A stretch of 64,000 bases of DNA. Origin: Blautia coccoides (GTDB lineage Bacteria > Bacillota > Clostridia > Lachnospirales > Lachnospiraceae). The stretch spans positions 77,001-141,000 of the forward strand of contig NZ_CP136422.1 in the NCBI RefSeq assembly GCF_034355335.1. The letters run 5' to 3'. The number at the start of each line of letters is the position of its first letter. Position 1 is the first letter of the stretch. The notes under the pieces were generated by a model, which saw nothing but the letters and a program-made list of their open reading frames with translations, did not search any database and had not been told where the DNA came from. Below, piece by piece: positions 45,296 through 54,098 of the stretch. A program made the position numbers and the translations under genes.

Positions 45296-46144
45296 TTATA
45301 CAATGTTTGACGTCTTCTTCGCCGCCCCGCTCTTTTCCACTAACTGTTCTAATGACTGGAAGGTATATCCCATCTCCTCCCATTTTGTCAGCAGTTCATC
45401 CAGTATCTGTGCATTGGTGCTGGAAGTGCTGTGTAAGAGTACAACAGCGCCAGGATGGATACGGCCAATGAGTTTGCTGAAGGCCTCTTCCTTGGTGGGC
45501 TGTTTATCCTGGTACCAGTCCACATAGGCCAGACTCCAGAAGAAGGTTTTATATCCCAGTTCTTGTGCCATTTTCAGGTTGCTTTCGCTGTATTTTCCCT
45601 GAGGCGGACGGTAGAATTTGGTCATAGGTTTGCCGGTGGTCTCAGTATAGAGATCTTCCAGTTCCTGAAGCTCCTTGGAGAAGGATTCCATGGTTGATAT
45701 CTTCGACATATCCGGGTGGTGGTAAGAGTGGTTGCCCACGATGTGTCCCTCTTTGACCATTCGCTTCACCAGATCAGGGCTGGTGGAGACAAAGTTGCCT
45801 ACCACAAAGAAGGTGGCGGGAGCGTTATGTTTTTTCAGGGCATCCAGGATTGTGGCCGTGTTTCCGTTTTCATAGCCGCAGTCAAAGGTGAGATAAATGA
45901 CTTTTTCCTCTGTGTTTTCTGCATAATAAGCATCGTACTGTTTTAGTTCATCAAAGGTGGCATTTGCAACCGGCGGTTTGCCTTCCTCCTGAAAACTGAG
46001 GCCCCAGTTGCCGTCAGCGGAGGCAGAGGCTGATTCTGTCTGACCGCCGTTTACTGCCTCGGCTATGAAACAGCCGGCAAAGTAGGCGGCGGCGAAGAGC
46101 AGGGCAATTGCAAGAAATTTTTTGATAGGAATGTTATGTATCAT
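45296..46144 (-). CDS. pdaA: Polysaccharide deacetylase, PdaA-like
   Basis: The protein has 282 residues with an N-terminal membrane anchor or signal (FLAIALLFAAAYFAGCFIAEA). The NodB domain includes YLTFDCGYENG (metal and catalytic Asp), NHSYHHPDM (metal His), RPPQGKYSE and VVLLHSTSSTN. The residue after the catalytic Asp is Cys where most family members have Asp or Asn. In Bacillus PdaA makes muramic delta-lactam in spore cortex peptidoglycan, so this suggests sporulation, though other peptidoglycan deacetylases look similar. It is unrelated to the sugar genes around it. Confidence 0.87.
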   Translation of the reverse strand: MIHNIPIKKFLAIALLFAAAYFAGCFIAEAVNGGQTESASASADGNWGLSFQEEGKPPVANATFDELKQYDAYYAENTEEKVIYLTFDCGYENGNTATILDALKKHNAPATFFVVGNFVSTSPDLVKRMVKEGHIVGNHSYHHPDMSKISTMESFSKELQELEDLYTETTGKPMTKFYRPPQGKYSESNLKMAQELGYKTFFWSLAYVDWYQDKQPTKEEAFSKLIGRIHPGAVVLLHSTSSTNAQILDELLTKWEEMGYTFQSLEQLVEKSGAAKKTSNIV

Positions 46145-46341
46145 AATAAGTCCTGGAAAGGTTGTTTATTCTATCTTATTTAATCTGTCGGGGAATTATG
46201 CTTTCTATTATTGAAGGCTGTGTGCTGCCGTGATAGAATAAAATGTCAGATAGAAAGAAAAATGAAGGTTGATTAGAAAAATCATAGTTGATTACAAAAA
46301 GCTGAGGCAAAGCATAACTTATCAAGGCATAAGGAGAGAAA

Positions 46342-47133
46342 ATGGACAGTAAATTGATATTTTTTGATATAGACGGAACTCTAGCTTTGGAGCCGTCCGG
46401 GATAATACCTGACAGCACCAGGGCTGCCATCGCCGGGGCAAAAGAAAACGGGCATCAGGTGTTTGTCAACACAGGAAGGACGTTTTACAGCATCAGTGAG
46501 GGTATCCGCGCCATGGATTTTGACGGATATGTGTGCGGATGCGGTACCCACATTTATTACAGGGGAGAAAAGCTCTTGGAATCCGCGGTTCCCCATTCTA
46601 TATGTGTGAACGTGGCAAATATGCTGAGGAATGCCAGGATCCCTGTGTTTTATGAGGCTGATAAAGCGATTTATTTTGATTTCAGTTATCCTAATCCATG
46701 GCTGCAGGAGGCAATGGAGATATTTGCTACGAAGGGGAGAAATATTGAGGAACTGTTTTGTGATGAAAGCGAGACATATGACAAATGTCTTATTTTTCTA
46801 CCTGATACAGAAGAGGCAGGGGAAATAAAGACATTCCTGGATGCACACTTTTACTGTATTCCCCGTGGCGGCAATGTATGGGAAGTGACACAGAGGGGCT
46901 ATACAAAGGCAACAGGTATCCGGTTTATGTGTAGTTATCTGAATGCGGATATGGATAATTGCTTTGCTGTTGGCGACAGTGAAAATGACTTGGATATGCT
47001 GAGGGCAGTAAAGAACAGCATTGCCATGGGAAATGCCAAAGATGAGGTTATGGCCTGCTGCAGTTATGTGACAAAAGGAATTGATGAAGATGGTATTTAT
47101 TATGCGCTGAAACATTTTGGAATAATTAAATAG
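46342..47133 (+). CDS. HAD-superfamily hydrolase, Cof type (IIB)
   Basis: The protein has 263 residues. Motif I is FFDIDGTL with D9 and D11, motif II is VNTGRT, a Lys follows in RGYTKATG, and motif IV is AVGDSENDLDML. The large cap between motifs II and III marks subfamily IIB, which dephosphorylates sugar phosphates and cofactors. AAGGAGAG precedes the ATG. It is a single gene with a terminator behind it. Confidence 0.9.
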   Translation: MDSKLIFFDIDGTLALEPSGIIPDSTRAAIAGAKENGHQVFVNTGRTFYSISEGIRAMDFDGYVCGCGTHIYYRGEKLLESAVPHSICVNVANMLRNARIPVFYEADKAIYFDFSYPNPWLQEAMEIFATKGRNIEELFCDESETYDKCLIFLPDTEEAGEIKTFLDAHFYCIPRGGNVWEVTQRGYTKATGIRFMCSYLNADMDNCFAVGDSENDLDMLRAVKNSIAMGNAKDEVMACCSYVTKGIDEDGIYYALKHFGIIK

Positions 47134-47196
47134 GAAGAAATCTGATCCTGCATATTATTTTTAAAGATTTTGAAGATAAGGAACGATTACAATAGT

Positions 47197-47243
47197 GCAA
47201 AAAATAACTGTCCGGTATGAAAATGCCGGGCAGTTATTTTTTT
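47197..47243. terminator. Terminator after HAD gene
   Basis: AAAAAATAACTGTCCGG pairs with CCGGGCAGTTATTTTTTT across a 10-base loop; the A and T runs make it usable on both strands. Confidence 0.85.
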
Positions 47244-47578
47244 GCATATTTTTTTCAAGCGGCACATTAGCTTGACGATTATTTTGGTATTAAATGCAAA
47301 AAGTATTTAATTTAGGAAAAGTATCTGATGATTGAATAATCATATTTATCAGAAAACTCAATCAATAACAAATTTATTTGCAGTTTTACAGGTTTTAGAA
47401 AAGAAAATATTGGGGATGAGAGGAAAAAACAGGTATAAAACATGTAAATATGCAAAGATAATTTCAAAATATGTAAAACTGCAAAGAACAGGAAAAGGAG
47501 TGGTAAGTACATTTTCTACAAGAAATGCTATATTAAACATACCAAAAATATTTAATTTTATGCAAAGGAGATGTATTT
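47244..47578 (+). other. AT-rich leader of fourth importer operon
   Basis: No gene is seen. TTGACG near 47274 and several T/A-rich -10-like elements are present but no clear spacing was found. Two similar stretches, AAAAAGTATTTAATTT and AAAAATATTTAATTTT, lie near 47299 and 47544. Confidence 0.4.
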
Positions 47579-48946
47579 ATGAAAAGAAAATGGAAGGTAT
47601 TGACCGGTTTGGTGCTTGTGGGGACAATGTTGGCAGGGTGCACGCCCGGAACGGAAAAAGAGGGCGATGCTGCCGAGAGTAAAACAGACACAAACGAGAC
47701 AAAAAAGGAGGCAGTTGATGCGGGGGACAGCGCTGCTTCCGGTGAGAAGATCGAACTCAATATGTGGGATTTGAGGACTGAAGGTGCCGGAGCGAAAATG
47801 ATAGACACCATTATTGAAAATTTTGAAAAGGAAAATCCCAACATTTCAATCAAGCGGACTGCGTTTAAAGTGTCAGATCTGAGAAATACCATCAAGCCTG
47901 CCATAAACAGTGGGGAGGGGCCGGATATTTTCAGCTATGACGCAGGTGCAGGTTATCTTGGCGTTTTGGCGAATGCAGGGCTGGCAATGGATCTGAGTGA
48001 TTACAGGGAGCAGTATAAATGGGATGACAGGTTCCACGACTGGGCGTTAGAGAAGACGGTATATGACGGCAAACTGTACGGTGTGGCCAATGAACTGGAG
48101 ATGCTCGGAGTCTATTACAATAAGCAGATGTTTGAGGAGGAAGGGATTCAGGAACCTGAGACTTATGAGGAGTTCATGCAGATATGCCAGAAATTTAAAG
48201 ATAAAGGGGTCACCCCTCTTATCATGGACGACAAAGAGCAGTGGCCCGGATTTCATTATGAGTCAATCTGGCTGAACAGTTTTGTGGGAGCGGACAGAGT
48301 GAAGGAAGCGGTAGCAGGAAAGATACCCTGGACAAGCGAAGGCTTCGGAGCGGCGTTGGACGAACTTTACAGTGTGTTTGAGAAGGGATATACCACAGAA
48401 AAACCTTTGAGTCTGGCTTCTGAAGATGCAAACAAAGCGTTTTACGCAGGTGAAGGTGCTATGCGTGTGACAGGTACCTGGCTGGTATCCGCGTGTGTGG
48501 AAAATATGAAGGACAATGTGGGATTCTTCTTTGTGCCTGTGGCATCAGATGATTTGGATAACTGCCCTCCGGGAGGACTTGGAGAAGCAGTGGTAGTGAA
48601 TTCAAAAACAAAATATCCGGACGAGACAGTAAAATTCCTGGATTACATGTTCCAGCCCGACAATATAAAGATTTGGTATGAGGCAGGCCTGATTCCCTCA
48701 GTAAAGGATGTGGATTACAGCACTTATGAAGTAAGCGAGCTGTTCAAAGATGTTGTGGATGAGATCAATGCGTCCGAGAACCTGGGAGAAAATATTGATG
48801 TTCTGATGCCGCCTAAGGTAAACGACGTGACACAGAACTATATCCAGCAATTGATCGCGGGCAAGACAGACGGTGCTGCCTGTATGGAACAGAAACAGAA
48901 AGCGTTTGAAGAAGAGATCGAGGCGGGAAATTATTCGGTGGAATAG
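47579..48946 (+). CDS. Sugar ABC transporter substrate-binding lipoprotein (CUT1)
   Basis: This is the ligand-binding lipoprotein of the fourth importer, with 455 residues. The signal peptide ends in LAGC (Cys 21), followed by a Glu/Lys/Thr linker and a binding domain beginning IELNMWDLRTEG. AAAGGAG precedes the ATG. The linked genes encode two oxidoreductases rather than glycosidases, so the ligand may be a cyclitol or an unusual sugar. Confidence 0.92.
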   Translation: MKRKWKVLTGLVLVGTMLAGCTPGTEKEGDAAESKTDTNETKKEAVDAGDSAASGEKIELNMWDLRTEGAGAKMIDTIIENFEKENPNISIKRTAFKVSDLRNTIKPAINSGEGPDIFSYDAGAGYLGVLANAGLAMDLSDYREQYKWDDRFHDWALEKTVYDGKLYGVANELEMLGVYYNKQMFEEEGIQEPETYEEFMQICQKFKDKGVTPLIMDDKEQWPGFHYESIWLNSFVGADRVKEAVAGKIPWTSEGFGAALDELYSVFEKGYTTEKPLSLASEDANKAFYAGEGAMRVTGTWLVSACVENMKDNVGFFFVPVASDDLDNCPPGGLGEAVVVNSKTKYPDETVKFLDYMFQPDNIKIWYEAGLIPSVKDVDYSTYEVSELFKDVVDEINASENLGENIDVLMPPKVNDVTQNYIQQLIAGKTDGAACMEQKQKAFEEEIEAGNYSVE

Positions 48947-49041
48947 GCAGTATCCCCGGGGGAAAATGCGCTTGCAGTCAGCTCTGTAAATGTGCAGATC
49001 CGGGAGTTACATGTGAATATTCTGTTATGAAAATCAGTGCG

Positions 49042-49066
49042 GGGCTGCAGGATTCTGCTGCAGCCC
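49042..49066 (+). terminator. Hairpin between binding-protein and permease genes
   Basis: GGGCTGCAG, loop GATTCTG, CTGCAGCCC, without a T run. This is the fourth importer with such a hairpin at this place. Confidence 0.5.
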
Positions 49067-49094
49067 TGTCACATGCAGCGGGAAGGATGTTTTT

Positions 49095-49985
49095 ATGGAT
49101 AAAAAAAAGAGGATGCTGCTGAAAAATTGGATGGGATGCTTTGCCTTTGCGCTTCCGGCATTGTTGTTCTACTGCCTGTTTTTGGTAATGCCTATTTTTT
49201 CAACTGTGAGGATCAGTTTCCATGAATGGAACGGCGCGGCTCCTTTCATGAAGTTTGTGGGATTGGACAACTATGCAAGGGTGCTGAAGGACCCTATTTT
49301 CTATAAGGCATTAGGAAATAATGTCATCTGGATACTGTTCACAATATTTGTTCCGGTGCTTCTTGGTCTTATTTTTGCAGTGATGATGACCCAGAAGTAC
49401 GTAAAAGGGAAATTTTTGTATCGGCTTACCTATTTTATGCCCAACGTGGTATCCCTTGTTGCGGTTGGAATTGTGTGGGGGTGGATTTACAATCCGGAGT
49501 TCGGAATTATGGGAAGAATGCTGGATACTCTGGGAATGCACGGGGCAGCAGGAATAGATTTTCTTGGCGATGAACGTTTGGTCATATGGTTTCTGGTGAT
49601 CGCCGGGAGCTGGACCTGTTATGGATTTAATATGGTGGTATTTCTGGCAGCCCTGCAGGGCATTGATTCCAGTTATCTGGAGGTGGCAAAGCTGGAGGGC
49701 GCCAATGCGTTTCAAAAGTTCATCTATGTCATTGTGCCGCTGATCAAGGGAACCATTGTGCTTCTGGTGTCTAATTCCCTGATAGGCTCCTTCAAGGTTT
49801 TTGATCTGATTTATATTATGACAAAAGGCGGGCCTTATCACTCGTCAGAGGTCATCTCCACATATATGTATAATTCAGCTTTTAATATGAATGATTACGG
49901 ATATGGTTCGGCACTTGCGGTAGTTCTGGCTGTGATAATCGCGGTTTGTTCCGGGATTTTCATGAAGCTGACAGATAAAGAGTAA
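49095..49985 (+). CDS. Sugar ABC transporter permease, MalF-like
   Basis: This first membrane subunit of the fourth importer has 296 residues, six helices and the EAA loop YLEVAKLEGANAFQKFIY (D replaced by E in the usual DGA). GGAAGG lies upstream of the ATG. The IS110-family element begins just after the stop, separating it from its partner permease at 51929. Confidence 0.91.
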   Translation: MDKKKRMLLKNWMGCFAFALPALLFYCLFLVMPIFSTVRISFHEWNGAAPFMKFVGLDNYARVLKDPIFYKALGNNVIWILFTIFVPVLLGLIFAVMMTQKYVKGKFLYRLTYFMPNVVSLVAVGIVWGWIYNPEFGIMGRMLDTLGMHGAAGIDFLGDERLVIWFLVIAGSWTCYGFNMVVFLAALQGIDSSYLEVAKLEGANAFQKFIYVIVPLIKGTIVLLVSNSLIGSFKVFDLIYIMTKGGPYHSSEVISTYMYNSAFNMNDYGYGSALAVVLAVIIAVCSGIFMKLTDKE

Positions 49986-50044
49986 AGGAGCTTCTTGTAT
50001 AATTCAAATATAAGGAATTCCGAGAAAGAAGGTTGAGAAAAAAA

Positions 50045-50112
50045 TACCTCAGAGTAAAATAAGATTACTGACTTTGGACGGTTAGTAAAAAATCTTATTA
50101 AACAGTGAGGTA
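50045..50112 (+). ncRNA. Structured left flank of the IS110 element
   Basis: TACCTCA at 50045-50051 pairs with TGAGGTA at 50106-50112. Inside, AATAAGATT pairs with AATCTTATT and ACTGAC with GTTAGT around the loop TTTGGACG. The nested stems sit directly before the transposase start. They may be part of the guide (bridge) RNA or a translation-control structure. Confidence 0.5.
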
Positions 50113-50118
50113 CTTGAA

Positions 50119-51408
50119 ATGAATTATAACACACAGAACGCAAAAATTGCATCTATTACGGAAAAGACTTTAATCGTTGGTATTGATGTGGGAAGTGAAA
50201 CCCATTATGCAAGAGCTTTCGGCTGGCGCAATTATGAGTACTCAAAGAAACCGTTTGCCTTCAGCAACGATGAAGCTGGATTTTCCTCATTCAAAGACTG
50301 GATGGACGATATAGCAGAGAAACATGGGATGGAAGCTGTGATTCCGGGAATGGAACCAACCGGTCACTACTGGCTGAACCTTGGAGCGTACCTGCAGGAA
50401 CAGGGAATGAAGCCGGTACATGTGAATCCGCATCATGTCAAGAAGTCTAAAGAACTGGATGACAATAATCCGAGTAAGAATGACCGTAAAGATCCAAAAA
50501 CAATTGCAGGTCTGGTAAATGAAGGAAGATTTTCATATCCATATATTCCAACCGGGATTTATGCAGAAATTAGAAATTTGTCCAACCTTCGTATTCAGAC
50601 ACAGGAAGAGATTACAAGAATCAAAAACAGGATCGCCCGCTGGTTCAGCATCTATTTTCCAGAGATCAAAGACGTTTACAGGAATCCGGATGCAGTAAGC
50701 GGACTGATGGTAATCAAACAGGCACCATTGCCCTGCGATATCAAAGAGCTTGGCGTGGATGGTGTTAATAAGATATGGAGAGATGCAAGGCTGAAAGGCG
50801 CTGGGATAAAGAGGGCAACGACCCTGGTAACCGCAGCGGAGCACAGCATCGGAAATACGGAAGCACCAAGAAGTGCCAGGAAAGAGATCCGAAACCTGTT
50901 GAATGACTACGAAATATATAAGAATCGTATGGATGAACTTATGGAAGAGATAGAGGAAACACTTTCTGAGATTGCCTATATAGATAAGCTGATGGAGATC
51001 AATGGGATTGGAATAAAAACGGTAAGCTGCTTTATTGCAGAGGTTGGAGACATTGGACGTTTTGATAATCCAAAGCAGGTGCAGAAACTGGCAGGATATG
51101 CTATTGTCGCAGACAGCTCCGGAAAGCATAATGGAGAAAGTCGTATCAGCCACAGGGGAAGAAAGCGTTTGAGATATGCGCTGTATGAAGCTGCGATATC
51201 GGTGATTGGGAAAAATAAAGAATTTAAAGAGATCCATTGTTATTACAGGACGAGGGAAAAGAATCCCCTGAAGAAGATGCAGTCGGTGATAGCGGTGGCA
51301 TGTAAACTGATCCGGATATTTTATACAATACTAACAAAAGGCATAGAGTATGACGGTCAGAAGATGTTAAGTGACATTGTAAGACCTAAAATGCAGCCAG
51401 CAGCATAA
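50119..51408 (+). CDS. IS110-family transposase (DEDD/RuvC-like)
   Basis: The protein has 429 residues. The N-terminal RuvC-like domain has IDVGSETHYA (first Asp), GMEPTGHYW (Glu) and NDRKDPKTIAGL (the two Asp). The C-terminal domain has LMEINGIGIKTVSCFIAEVGDIGRF and GRKRLRYALYEAAIS, which includes the conserved Ser/helix region. IS110-family enzymes recombine DNA guided by an element-encoded bridge RNA. GAGGTAC lies before the ATG but is part of the left-flank stem, so folding may limit translation. Confidence 0.93.
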   Translation: MNYNTQNAKIASITEKTLIVGIDVGSETHYARAFGWRNYEYSKKPFAFSNDEAGFSSFKDWMDDIAEKHGMEAVIPGMEPTGHYWLNLGAYLQEQGMKPVHVNPHHVKKSKELDDNNPSKNDRKDPKTIAGLVNEGRFSYPYIPTGIYAEIRNLSNLRIQTQEEITRIKNRIARWFSIYFPEIKDVYRNPDAVSGLMVIKQAPLPCDIKELGVDGVNKIWRDARLKGAGIKRATTLVTAAEHSIGNTEAPRSARKEIRNLLNDYEIYKNRMDELMEEIEETLSEIAYIDKLMEINGIGIKTVSCFIAEVGDIGRFDNPKQVQKLAGYAIVADSSGKHNGESRISHRGRKRLRYALYEAAISVIGKNKEFKEIHCYYRTREKNPLKKMQSVIAVACKLIRIFYTILTKGIEYDGQKMLSDIVRPKMQPAA

Positions 51409-51850
51409 AGAGAAAGAAACAGTGAATCATGGCCGGTCTGAGCCTTTGAAAGGAAAGAATGGAAGGCTGAGGCCAGCCATGATAGCTGGAAGAAACAAGT
51501 AAATGGAATGTAACAGGAAAACGTCCACCGAGAGGTGCTGTTGCAGGAAAAAGTCAGTAATAAAAAAACAAAGAATGGAGCCAGTAGTCGGCAGGAATAT
51601 TCACCAGAGGGCATGACCCTGTAAAGGAGCTGAGCTGACACCCTGGTTATGGACAGGCGGGACGAGAGAAGTTAGGACTCAGCAATGGTCTGATGATCCT
51701 GGTAGACATGGGAGGTTCGCTGCCGTAGATGGATGGGTACACACAAGGCCATGTAGAACGAAAAGAGAAGACGTTTTATTTTGTGCACCCAAAATCCACT
51801 ACTTTCGTACCAGATACAGAGAAATGTCCATTCCAATGGTTCTTTCTTCT
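51409..51850 (+). ncRNA. Long structured right flank of IS110 element, candidate guide RNA
   Basis: About 440 bp carry no gene. ATCATGGC at 51426-51433 pairs with GCCATGAT at 51476-51483. Inside, AGCCTT at 51441-51446 pairs with AAGGCT at 51463-51468. Further GC-rich paired segments follow to about 51730. In the IS1111 subgroup the bridge RNA lies on this side of the gene. The boundaries and the target and donor loops could not be assigned by eye. Confidence 0.5.
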
Positions 51851-51928
51851 GAGATATTTATTGATGAAACATTAAAAAATCCTTGATTTTCAAGGAAAAA
51901 AGACTTGACTATATAGGGAGGGGGAAAT

Positions 51929-52771
51929 ATGAGTGAACATGCAGCAGCCAGGCGGCACCTGGTCAGTCTCCTGACACACGCCATATTGATTTTATTTGTG
52001 CTTATTTCCGTGCTTCCTATCTTTTGGATGTGGATGGCAGCAGTAAAGCCGTTTGATCCCTCTGTAAACGATCCCTTTGCGTTTCCGTCTTCCGTGACAT
52101 TTCAGTATATAAAGGAAGCATGGACAACAGGGCGTATGGGCGGTTATATGAAGAACAGTATTTTGGTGGCTGTGCCCAGGGTTTTTGTGGTGCTGTTATT
52201 TTCATCCATGGCGGGATATGCTTTTGGAAAGCTGAAATGGAAAGGGCGGAACCAGATTTTTTATTTTATTCTGATAGGAATGATGATACCGATCAATGCC
52301 ATGATTATACCCCTTTATTATAACGTACAGCAGCTTGGCATGATCAATACACTGCAGGCTATGATACTGCCTTACTTTGGACTGTCCATGCCGTTTGCCT
52401 GCTTTATGATGAGGTCTTTTTTCAGGGAACTGCCGGATGAACTGGCAGAGTCGGCAACCATAGACGGGGCAGGAAAGTGGAAGACGTGGCTGTATGTAAT
52501 GCTGCCGCTGACAAAACCGGCGCTTACATCCCTGCTTATCTTCGAGTTTATGTGGTCCTGGAATGATTATCTGCTGCCTATGCTGATGGTGTATGACGAT
52601 AAATACAGGACACTTCCCCTGGGGCTTATGTATTTCCAGGGTGAGTACACCATGAACACATCACTGATCGCAGCGGGTGTGACCATATGTACGGTGCCGA
52701 TCATTATTGTCTATTCTATTTTTCAGAGAAGCTTTGTTGACGGCATTACGGCAGGAGCGGTAAAGGGTTAG
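51929..52771 (+). CDS. Sugar ABC transporter permease, MalG-like
   Basis: This second membrane subunit of the fourth importer has 280 residues. The EAA loop is ELAESATIDGAGKWKTWLY and the end is FVDGITAGAVKG. GGGAGGGGG precedes the ATG. The IS110 element upstream may have cut it from the original promoter; TTGACTATAT directly before the ribosome site is of unclear value. Confidence 0.92.
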   Translation: MSEHAAARRHLVSLLTHAILILFVLISVLPIFWMWMAAVKPFDPSVNDPFAFPSSVTFQYIKEAWTTGRMGGYMKNSILVAVPRVFVVLLFSSMAGYAFGKLKWKGRNQIFYFILIGMMIPINAMIIPLYYNVQQLGMINTLQAMILPYFGLSMPFACFMMRSFFRELPDELAESATIDGAGKWKTWLYVMLPLTKPALTSLLIFEFMWSWNDYLLPMLMVYDDKYRTLPLGLMYFQGEYTMNTSLIAAGVTICTVPIIIVYSIFQRSFVDGITAGAVKG

Positions 52772-52836
52772 AGTGTGTTTGAAAATTGCTTTTCGCAGGA
52801 TGTGCTTCACAATTTAAGATAGAGGAGGAAACATTT

Positions 52837-53895
52837 ATGGAGATAAAAGCGGCAATACTTGGAGCCGGAAACATGGGAAAGAGCCACGCAAAGAGACTGT
52901 TGGAATCAGGGGCGCTGGTATCCTGTGTATGTGACAGAAGCCGGACAGCCAGAAGGACTTTCATCGACGAGATACAGAGGGAAGGAGTACAAAGGGAAGA
53001 GTTAGAAAAGGAAGAGTTACAGAAGAAAGGCATACAGCAGAGAGATGTACAGGAATTTGAGGACTTTGACGAAATGTTGGATGAAGGTGATTTTGATGTG
53101 CTGTTCATCTGTCTTCCACCTTTTGCCCAGGACCATCAGTTTGAGCGGGCTGCTGAGAGGGGCAAGCATATTTTTATTGAGAAGCCCATTGCTCTGAACA
53201 CAGATACCGGCCGCAGAATGGTAAAGAGCGCGGAAGAGAACGGAATCATTACCAGAGTAGGATTTCACATGAGGCAGGGCACTGCGGTGCGGAAAATGAA
53301 AGAGCTTATCACATCCGGGGAGGCCGGGCGGCCGGTGTTGTTCCACGGGCACTATTCCTGCAATTCCCTGCATACACCCTGGTGGATAAACGTTGATCTG
53401 TGCGGCGGCCAGATTTATGAGCAGGCTATCCATGTCTATGATCTGTGCCGTTATCTCATGGGAGAGCCAAAATTCGCGGCCGGTGTTATGGGAAATGTAT
53501 GTCATAACCATATCCATAACTATACAGTGGAAGATGTGAGCGCCTCTTTTGCCGGATTTACCAATGGCGCAGTGGCTGCGATCACGGCAAATAACTGTGA
53601 AATCCCGGGAGAATGGGTGGGAAGCTTCAAGGTGGTATATGAAAAAGTCACTGCCGAGTTCCGTGATTTTAATCATGCAGTTTTTACCTATACAGGGGAA
53701 AGTGAGATCAGGACGGAAATCATAGATTCCCAGAAGGATGCGTATCTGGATGAGGTCAAAGAATTCCTGGAGTGCGTAAAGGAGAAGAGGCAGACCATAT
53801 GTGATATCAAAGAGGGGTATAAAAGCCTTTGCTACGTGGAAACTGTAGTGGAGTCCGCAGGTATGGACGGCGTGAAAATAGGTTTACATAAGTAA
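52837..53895 (+). CDS. Gfo/Idh/MocA-family oxidoreductase with a tandem-repeat insertion
   Basis: The protein has 352 residues and a Rossmann start AAILGAGNMGKSHAKRL. After the second strand (VCDRSRTARRTFI) an inserted charged helix, residues 44-73, consists of six five-residue units. The signature FIEKPIALNTDTG follows near residue 110. The substrate domain has GGQIYEQAIHVYDLCRYLMG, with the likely catalytic Asp/His. It is probably a dehydrogenase of the imported sugar or cyclitol. The ATG at 52837 follows AGAGGAGGAA. The dehydrogenase gene at 54099 follows after a copy of the dispersed repeat. Confidence 0.91.
   Translation: MEIKAAILGAGNMGKSHAKRLLESGALVSCVCDRSRTARRTFIDEIQREGVQREELEKEELQKKGIQQRDVQEFEDFDEMLDEGDFDVLFICLPPFAQDHQFERAAERGKHIFIEKPIALNTDTGRRMVKSAEENGIITRVGFHMRQGTAVRKMKELITSGEAGRPVLFHGHYSCNSLHTPWWINVDLCGGQIYEQAIHVYDLCRYLMGEPKFAAGVMGNVCHNHIHNYTVEDVSASFAGFTNGAVAAITANNCEIPGEWVGSFKVVYEKVTAEFRDFNHAVFTYTGESEIRTEIIDSQKDAYLDEVKEFLECVKEKRQTICDIKEGYKSLCYVETVVESAGMDGVKIGLHK
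52966..53055 (+). repeat. Six 15-bp in-frame tandem repeats
   Basis: The units start at 52966, 52981, 52996, 53011, 53026 and 53041 and encode DEIQR, EGVQR, EELEK, EELQK, KGIQQ and RDVQE. Middle units differ by few bases (GAAGAGTTAGAAAAG, GAAGAGTTACAGAAG). They lengthen the helix after the second strand of the Rossmann fold. Confidence 0.8.
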
Positions 53896-53920
53896 AGGAT
53901 TATAGGGTGTAACGATTCGG

Positions 53921-54060
53921 CGGCTCTGCGCATTTACAGTGCTGACCGTAAAAAAGCCCCTTTGGAAGAAATGTTTGGCGGCCAGGCAAGAAGGCATGGC
54001 AAATGGCCATTCTGTATGGATTTTTGCACAGAACCGTGAGGGCACAGAATGGCTGCAATA
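53921..54060 (+). repeat. Dispersed intergenic repeat, copy B
   Basis: The first half matches copies A and C closely: ATTCGGCGGCTCTGCGCATT, then GTGCTGACCGTAAAAAA and GGCCAGGCAAG. The second half is diverged but keeps TATGGATTTTTGC and AACCGTGAGG. GCCATTCTGT and ACAGAATGGC form a hairpin. It ends 43 bp before the start codon at 54099. Confidence 0.65.
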
Positions 54061-54098
54061 GGCTTAAAATTTATTACAAATAAAGGAGAACTGAGGTT

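Larger units (their letters stand above)
49990..51900 (+). mobile_element. IS110-family insertion element between two permease genes
   Basis: The element comprises the transposase gene at 50119-51408, a structured left flank and a long structured right flank. The ends are approximate because IS110-family elements usually lack terminal inverted repeats. Comparing spacing with the other three importers, where permease genes overlap or lie 15 bp apart, the extra 1.9 kb is the insertion. Both neighbouring genes are intact. Confidence 0.75.
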
